Source: Microbacterium sp. HD4P20
Lineage (GTDB): Bacteria > Actinomycetota > Actinomycetes > Actinomycetales > Microbacteriaceae
Assembly (NCBI RefSeq): GCF_019449275.2
Contig: NZ_JAHZQZ020000014.1
Location: 186,001 to 250,000 of the forward strand
Direction: 5' to 3'
DNA: 64,000 nt
Made by a program: the position numbers and the translations under genes. Under the pieces are notes generated by a model. That model was not told the DNA's origin, searched no databases, and worked only from the letters and a program-made list of their open reading frames with translations. Positions 59,174 through 64,000 of this stretch are shown here, piece by piece. Position 1 is the first letter of the stretch; every line of letters starts with the position of its first letter.

Positions 59174-61753
59174 TCAGTCCTCCTGGGGTGCGAACTGGAT
59201 GTCGGAGACGGTCAGCTCCTCGGCATCCGCGTAGTGAATCTCGGCAATCCGGCCGACCGCCTTCAGGTCGCCCTCGGCCAGGCGAAGGGCGTCGAGGGAT
59301 GCCGCCGGAGCTGAGATCGTCACGTGGTCGACGGACGTCTTCTGCGAGACCTTGGCCTCCGTCTTAGCCCGACGGATGCCGATGAGGGCGCTGCCCACGA
59401 CGCTCAGCACGCCGGGGTCGCCCTCGATCTCGAGCGCCTCGGGCCACGGTGCGGTGTGCACCGAGCCGTCGTTGAACCACGACCAGGACTCCTCTGCGGC
59501 GAACACCAGGACCGGCGCGAACAGGCGCAGCATGGTCGACAGCGCGATCCGCAGGGCGAGGGCGGCCGATGCCTGACCCACGTCCGCCTGGTTGTACGCA
59601 CGTTCCTTCACCAGCTCGAGGTAGTCGTCGCAGAACGTCCAGAAGAACGACTCGGTGATCTCGAGTGCGCGCGCGTGGTCGTAGGCCTGCAGGGCCTTCG
59701 TGGCGTCGCGCACGACGCCGTCGAGGGCGGCGAGCATCGACGCGTCGAGCGCGTGGGTGACCTGCGCACCTTCGGGCACCGGGAACGACAGCACGAACTT
59801 GGCGGCGTTGAGCACCTTGATGGCCAGACGCCGGCCGATCTTGATCTGCGTCGGGTTCTGCGGGTCGAACGCCGCATCGGTGCCGAGGCGACTCGAAGCC
59901 GCCCAGTAACGGACGGCATCCGAGCCGTGCTGAACCAGGATGTCAGCCGGCGTGACGACGTTGCCCTTCGACTTCGACATCTTCTTGCGGTCGGGATCGA
60001 CGATGAAGCCGGAGATGGCGGCATCCGTCCACGGCGCACGATCGTCTTCCAGCGCACTGCGCAGCATGGTGGAGAACAGCCACGTTCGGATGATGTCCTG
60101 GCCCTGGGGGCGTACGTCGAAGGGTGCGACGAGGTTCCACAGCTCGGGGTCGCGCTCCCAGCCGCCGGCGAGTTGAGGCGTCAGCGACGAGGTCGCCCAC
60201 GTGTCGAAGATGTCGTTCTCGCCCTCGAAGCCGCCGGGCACGCCGCGCTGGTCCTCGGTGTAGCCCGGCGGGACGTCGCTGGACGGGTCCACCGGCAGCG
60301 CGGCGGAGTCCGGCGTCAGCACGCGGCTGTAGTCGCGCTCGCCGTTCTCGTCGAGCGCGTACCAGACCGGGATGGGCACGCCGAAGAACCGCTGACGCGA
60401 CACCAGCCAGTCGCCGGTGAGGCCGTTGGTCCAGTTCTCATAGCGCACACGCATGAAATCCGGATGCCACGACATCTGCTGACCGAGGGCGATCAACTTG
60501 TCGCGCAAGGACTCGTCACGAGCGCCGTTGCGCAGATACCACTGGCGCGTCGAGACGATCTCGAGGGGCCGGTCGCCCTTCTCATAGAACTTGACGGAGT
60601 GCGTGAACGGCTTGGGATCGCCGTCCATGTCGCCGGACTCCTGCAGCAGCTCGACGATGCGCTTCTTGGCGCTGAACACCGTCTTGCCGGCGAGCTCCGC
60701 GTATGCCCCCCTCGCGGCATCCGTCACGATCACATCCGGCGCTTCGGCCAGAACGCGACCGTCCTGTCCGAGGATCGTCCGGTTGGGCAGATCGAGCTCA
60801 CGCCACCACACGATGTCGGTCACATCGCCGAACGTACAGATCATGGCGATGCCCGAGCCCTTGTCTTTCTGTGCGAGGGGATGCGCGAGCACGGGCACCT
60901 CGACGTCGAACAAGGGCGTGCGCACCGTCGTGCCGAAGAGCGGCTGGTACCGCTCGTCGTCGGGGTGGGCGACGAGCGCAACGCACGCGGGGAGCAGCTC
61001 GGGGCGGGTGGTCTCGATCACGACGTGACCGCTGCCGTCGGTCTTGTGGAAGGCGACACGATGGTACGCGGCGGGCTGATCCCGATCCTCGAGCTCGGCC
61101 TGGGCCACCGCCGTGCGGAAGTCGATGTCCCACAGCGTCGGAGCGAGATCCTGGAAGGCTTCGCCGCGCTCGAGGTTGCGCAGGAACGCGAGCTGGCTGA
61201 CGCGCATCGTTTCGTCGGAGATCGTCCGGTACGTCTGCGTCCAGTCGACGCTGAGACCGAGCGAGCGCCAGAGCGCCTCGAAGTGCTTCTCATCCTCGAC
61301 GGTGAGCTTCTCGCACAGCTCGATGAAGTTGCGGCGGCTCACCGGGATCTGGTCGGCGGCTCGGCTGGACTTGTTGTCGCCGCCCTCGTACGGCGGAGTG
61401 AACTCCGGGTCGTACGGCAGCGACGGGTCGCAGCGCACCCCGTAGTAGTTCTGCACACGGCGCTCGGTCGGCAGGCCGTTGTCGTCCCAGCCCATCGGGT
61501 AGAACACCGTCTTGCCTTGCATACGCTCGAAGCGCACCTTGACGTCGGTGTGCGTATAGCTGAAGACGTGCCCGATGTGCAGGCTTCCCGACGCCGTCGG
61601 CGGGGGAGTGTCGACCGAGAAGATGCCCTTGCGGCCGACCTCGGCGGCGCGGATCCGGTCGAACAGATACGTGCCCTGCTCGGTCCACCTCGCATCCCAC
61701 TTGGTCTCGAGACCCTCGAGGGCGGGCTTGTCGGGAATCTGCGCGTCGGCCAT
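59174..61753 (-). CDS. valS: Valyl-tRNA synthetase
   Basis: An 859-residue class I synthetase: TASGSLHIGHVFSYTHTD (HIGH motif), PMGWDDNGLPTERRVQN and KMSKSKGNVVTP (KMSKS). It carries the editing domain between. It charges tRNA(Val) with Val. The usual C-terminal coiled-coil extension seen in E. coli ValS is absent or very short. ATG 61753 has RBS GAGGAGA. It is transcribed with the 84-residue gene. Confidence 0.96.
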   Translation of the reverse strand: MADAQIPDKPALEGLETKWDARWTEQGTYLFDRIRAAEVGRKGIFSVDTPPPTASGSLHIGHVFSYTHTDVKVRFERMQGKTVFYPMGWDDNGLPTERRVQNYYGVRCDPSLPYDPEFTPPYEGGDNKSSRAADQIPVSRRNFIELCEKLTVEDEKHFEALWRSLGLSVDWTQTYRTISDETMRVSQLAFLRNLERGEAFQDLAPTLWDIDFRTAVAQAELEDRDQPAAYHRVAFHKTDGSGHVVIETTRPELLPACVALVAHPDDERYQPLFGTTVRTPLFDVEVPVLAHPLAQKDKGSGIAMICTFGDVTDIVWWRELDLPNRTILGQDGRVLAEAPDVIVTDAARGAYAELAGKTVFSAKKRIVELLQESGDMDGDPKPFTHSVKFYEKGDRPLEIVSTRQWYLRNGARDESLRDKLIALGQQMSWHPDFMRVRYENWTNGLTGDWLVSRQRFFGVPIPVWYALDENGERDYSRVLTPDSAALPVDPSSDVPPGYTEDQRGVPGGFEGENDIFDTWATSSLTPQLAGGWERDPELWNLVAPFDVRPQGQDIIRTWLFSTMLRSALEDDRAPWTDAAISGFIVDPDRKKMSKSKGNVVTPADILVQHGSDAVRYWAASSRLGTDAAFDPQNPTQIKIGRRLAIKVLNAAKFVLSFPVPEGAQVTHALDASMLAALDGVVRDATKALQAYDHARALEITESFFWTFCDDYLELVKERAYNQADVGQASAALALRIALSTMLRLFAPVLVFAAEESWSWFNDGSVHTAPWPEALEIEGDPGVLSVVGSALIGIRRAKTEAKVSQKTSVDHVTISAPAASLDALRLAEGDLKAVGRIAEIHYADAEELTVSDIQFAPQED

Positions 61754-61834
61754 CGGGTCTCCTCGATATGTGCGGCACCGTGTGAGCGTGCCTGAGTGTG
61801 GGATGCGGCTCGATTCTACCCGGGTGCAGTCACC

Positions 61835-61876
61835 AGAGAGAGCGGATGCCGGGGGCCTCCGGCATCCGCTCTCTCT
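61835..61876. terminator. Intrinsic terminator after the MFS gene
   Basis: A perfect 18-bp stem (61835-61852 with 61859-61876) closes a 6-base loop GGGCCT, between the valS 5' end and the MFS stop. Confidence 0.8.
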
Positions 61877-61885
61877 TCCGTGCGA

Positions 61886-63226
61886 TCAGACCGCGGCGGA
61901 GGCCGTCTCGGGTGCGGAGGCGAGCTCGGGCTCGGGGCGCCGGCGCGCGGCCAGCCATGCCGAGACCAGGGTCACAGCCGACATGACCGCAAGGATGATG
62001 CCCGGATGCCACCACACGAAGCCGGTCGCGGTCCCCAGTTCGAACGTCACGTACGGCACGAAGCCGCTGATCGTGGCCGCGAGGGCATACGCGAACGAGA
62101 GCGCCGAGTAGCGGAAGTTGTCGGGAAAGAGGTCGTTCATGAGCCCGCCGAGCGCCGCCCATGCCATCGTCGGGAGGATGCCGCCGACGATCATCGTCCC
62201 CACCAGGATGGGGAAGGTCGCGGACTGCAGCAGGTAGTACATCGGGAACGTGATGAGCAGCGTGCCCAGCGCGCCCCACATCACGACCTTCGCCGAGCCG
62301 ATGCGGCTCGCCCAGGCCCCGAACAGCGGGATGGTGATCAGCTGCAGGAGGCCGCCGATGGTGGTCGCGATGAGGAGATCCTGGAAGCTGAACCCGAGCC
62401 GTTCCACACCGTAGTTGACCGTATAGGTGTTCATCAGCGAGTAGGAGCCGATGCCCAGCAGCGCCGCCCCGATCGCGATCGCCATCGCCGCGGGGCGCTT
62501 GGCGAACATCGTGACGAACGGGATGCGGTCGCGCCGGCCCTCCGCCACGACGCCCTGGAAGACCGGGGTCTCAGAGATCGTGAGCCGCAGGTACAGCGAG
62601 ACGGCCAGCAACGGCAGCGCGAGCAGGAACGGAATGCGCCAGCCCCACTCGGCGAGCTGCTCGGCGGGGAGCGCGACCGTCATCACGATGAACACCACGG
62701 CGGAGAGGATCGAGCCGACGGGCGACCCGAGCTGCGGGATGGCGGCATAGAACGCTCGCTTGACGGGACCGGAGTGCTCGGTGGCGATGAGGATCGAGCC
62801 GCCCCATTCGCCGCCCAACGACAATCCCTGCACGATGCGCAGGAGGATCAGCAGCACGGCGCCGAGCCAGCCGGCTTGCGCGTAGGTGGGGAGCATTCCG
62901 ATGAGGCCCGTCGCGACGCCCATGATCCCGATGGTCCACAGCAGTGTCGCTCGTCGGCCCAGGCGGTCGCCCATGTAGCCGAAGAGGATCGCGCCGATCG
63001 GGCGGACGACGAAGGCGACGGCGATCGTGAGGAACGCCACGCTGGTCGCGCCGATCGGGCCCAGAGGGTCGAAGAACAGCGGGCCGACGAAGAACGCCGA
63101 GAAGTACGCGAAAAGGTAGAAGTCGAAGGACTCCAGCGACGTGCCCACCATCGACGCCCACGCGACGCGGCGGGCGGGGGTTGTCGTGGCGGCGGGGGAG
63201 GTGTCGGGAGTAGCGCGGGAGCTCAC
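61886..63226 (-). CDS. MFS transporter, metabolite:H+ symporter (MHS) type
   Basis: A 446-residue transporter with 12 spans: ASMVGTSLESFDFYLFAYFS opens the first span, GYMGDRLGRRATLL is motif A, and QGLSLGGEWGGSILIATEHS marks the MHS family (ShiA/ProP-like). It likely imports an organic acid, betaine or shikimate-like substrate with H+. GTG 63226 is chosen; the longer start GTG 63259 lacks support. Divergent from the ileS leader. Confidence 0.92.
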   Translation of the reverse strand: MSSRATPDTSPAATTTPARRVAWASMVGTSLESFDFYLFAYFSAFFVGPLFFDPLGPIGATSVAFLTIAVAFVVRPIGAILFGYMGDRLGRRATLLWTIGIMGVATGLIGMLPTYAQAGWLGAVLLILLRIVQGLSLGGEWGGSILIATEHSGPVKRAFYAAIPQLGSPVGSILSAVVFIVMTVALPAEQLAEWGWRIPFLLALPLLAVSLYLRLTISETPVFQGVVAEGRRDRIPFVTMFAKRPAAMAIAIGAALLGIGSYSLMNTYTVNYGVERLGFSFQDLLIATTIGGLLQLITIPLFGAWASRIGSAKVVMWGALGTLLITFPMYYLLQSATFPILVGTMIVGGILPTMAWAALGGLMNDLFPDNFRYSALSFAYALAATISGFVPYVTFELGTATGFVWWHPGIILAVMSAVTLVSAWLAARRRPEPELASAPETASAAV

Positions 63227-63297
63227 GGTCGTCAATCTTGGCACGAGTCCAGAAACCACGGAGACCCTCTCATCATTCCCTGCTCGCGCGGCAACGG

Positions 63298-63534
63298 TAG
63301 ACTCGATGCACCAGCGCTGATCCGGCCATCACCGGGGAGCTCTCGGAAGAACCGGGCCCGTCACGACGAGCCCTTACTAGAACCGAGCGGGGCAGGCCCG
63401 TCACAGCCGCAGTGAAAGAGGGCGGATGCCGGTGGATGGCATCCCGTCAATGCAGGGTGGTACCGCGGTCCGCCGGGAGACATCTCCGGGCAGGTCGTCC
63501 CGGCAGGACGCACACCAGCGAGCACCTGCGAGAG
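63298..63534 (+). promoter_or_regulatory. T-box leader of ileS (translational type)
   Basis: A -10 TAGACT lies at 63298-63303. Stem I contains GGCC followed by the Ile specifier ATC (63328-63330) and then ACCGGGGAGC. A stem GGATGCC/GGCATCC (63424-63444) precedes the T-box AGGGTGGTACCGCGG (63454-63468), whose UGGU pairs with the uncharged tRNA 3' end. GCAGGT (63490-63495) pairs with ACCTGC (63524-63529), masking the region just before ATG, so control is probably at translation. No terminator U-tract is present. This matches actinobacterial ileS T-boxes. Confidence 0.9.
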
Positions 63535-64000
63535 ATGATGACCTACCCGAAGCCCTCACCGTTCGGACCGGCAGCCGATCCAGCACCGGTCGTCCCGAGC
63601 CCTCGCTTTCCCGATGTCGAGCGCGAGACGCTGACGTTCTGGGAGGCTGACCAGACCTTCCGCGCCTCGGTCGACCAGCGCGAGGGCGCCGAGGAATGGG
63701 TGTTCTACGACGGCCCCCCGTTCGCCAACGGGCTGCCGCACTATGGTCACCTCCTCACCGGCTACGCGAAGGACCTCTTCCCGCGCTTCCAGACCATGCG
63801 CGGCAAGAAGGTCGACCGTGTGTTCGGGTGGGACACCCACGGCCTTCCGGCCGAGCTGGAGGCGATGAAGCAGCTGGGCATCACCGAGAAGAGCGAGATC
63901 GAGGCGATGGGCGTCGCGGCGTTCAACGCCAAGGCGCGGGAGTCGGTGCTGGCCTACACGCGCGAGTGGGAGGACTACGTCACGCGCCAGGCGCGCTGGG
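63535..64000 (+). CDS. ileS: Isoleucyl-tRNA synthetase, 3' truncated by window edge
   Basis: The first 155 codons of a class I synthetase: [18 protein letters not shown], then [19 protein letters not shown] (HIGH-type motif HYGH) and [15 protein letters not shown]. The ending of the protein is outside the window. ATG 63535 and ATG 63538 are adjacent. Controlled by the T-box leader. Confidence 0.96.
   Translation, partial: MMTYPKPSPFGPAADPAPVVPSPRFPDVERETLTFWEADQTFRASVDQREGAEEWVFYDGPPFANGLPHYGHLLTGYAKDLFPRFQTMRGKKVDRVFGWDTHGLPAELEAMKQLGITEKSEIEAMGVAAFNAKARESVLAYTREWEDYVTRQARW

Noticed and set aside
59324..61795. 823-residue plus-strand frame
   Set aside because: Antisense shadow of valS with no recognisable motif.

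Overview
The window is about 64 kb of high-GC chromosome from an actinobacterium, most likely a member of the Microbacteriaceae close to Microbacterium. This rests on gene content and style, not on a search: a paired clpP1/clpP2 with clpX, a short ileS T-box leader, an actinobacterial-type ferrochelatase, and many genes whose likely -10 hexamer sits six or seven bases before the start codon (leaderless transcripts). No rRNA and no CRISPR array is present.

Layout. 1-8.2 kb: the 3' part of gatB, dinB, a GerW-like protein, a P-loop protein, a clpS/DUF2017/metallopeptidase operon, tRNA-His, orn, tRNA-Arg, and a divergent YczE membrane protein/MocR regulator pair with a visible operator. 8.2-24.7 kb: ssb, a lipoprotein, ettA, two thioesterases, a flavin dehydrogenase, truncated haemoglobin with an MscS channel, an ABC exporter with its own two-component system, pepN and ferrochelatase. 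24.8-35.5 kb: rpiB, a Nei-type glycosylase carrying a palindromic insertion, a PaiB-like protein, an amidohydrolase, a second two-component system, dps, an acyltransferase/SGNH protein, gamma-carbonic anhydrase and an alpha/beta hydrolase.

35,738-48,688 is a 12.9 kb integrated element bounded by a 34-bp direct repeat that is the 3' half of tRNA-Gly(TCC). The right copy lies in the intact tRNA gene beside a tyrosine integrase; the left copy is a tRNA remnant. Leftward operons encode an early region (including a replication-initiator-like protein whose gene carries internal iterons, a possible origin) and a tightly overlapping chain starting with a phage tape-measure protein, then an excisionase-like HTH protein, a gp10-like protein and several Cys-rich small proteins. 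No capsid, portal, terminase, tail-tube or lysis gene is recognisable, so the element is either a reduced prophage or a phage satellite. Its left third holds unrecognised cargo: two membrane-anchored proteins, a DUF4145 protein, a 37-residue zinc ribbon and a 35-residue single-span membrane peptide.

48.8-64 kb returns to core chromosome: tRNA-Pro, tig-clpP1-clpP2-clpX (nascent-chain chaperone and Clp protease), an epoxide hydrolase, an M3 peptidase, an ArsR-regulated MFS operon with a phased repeat operator, valS, a second MFS transporter, and a T-box leader with the start of ileS.
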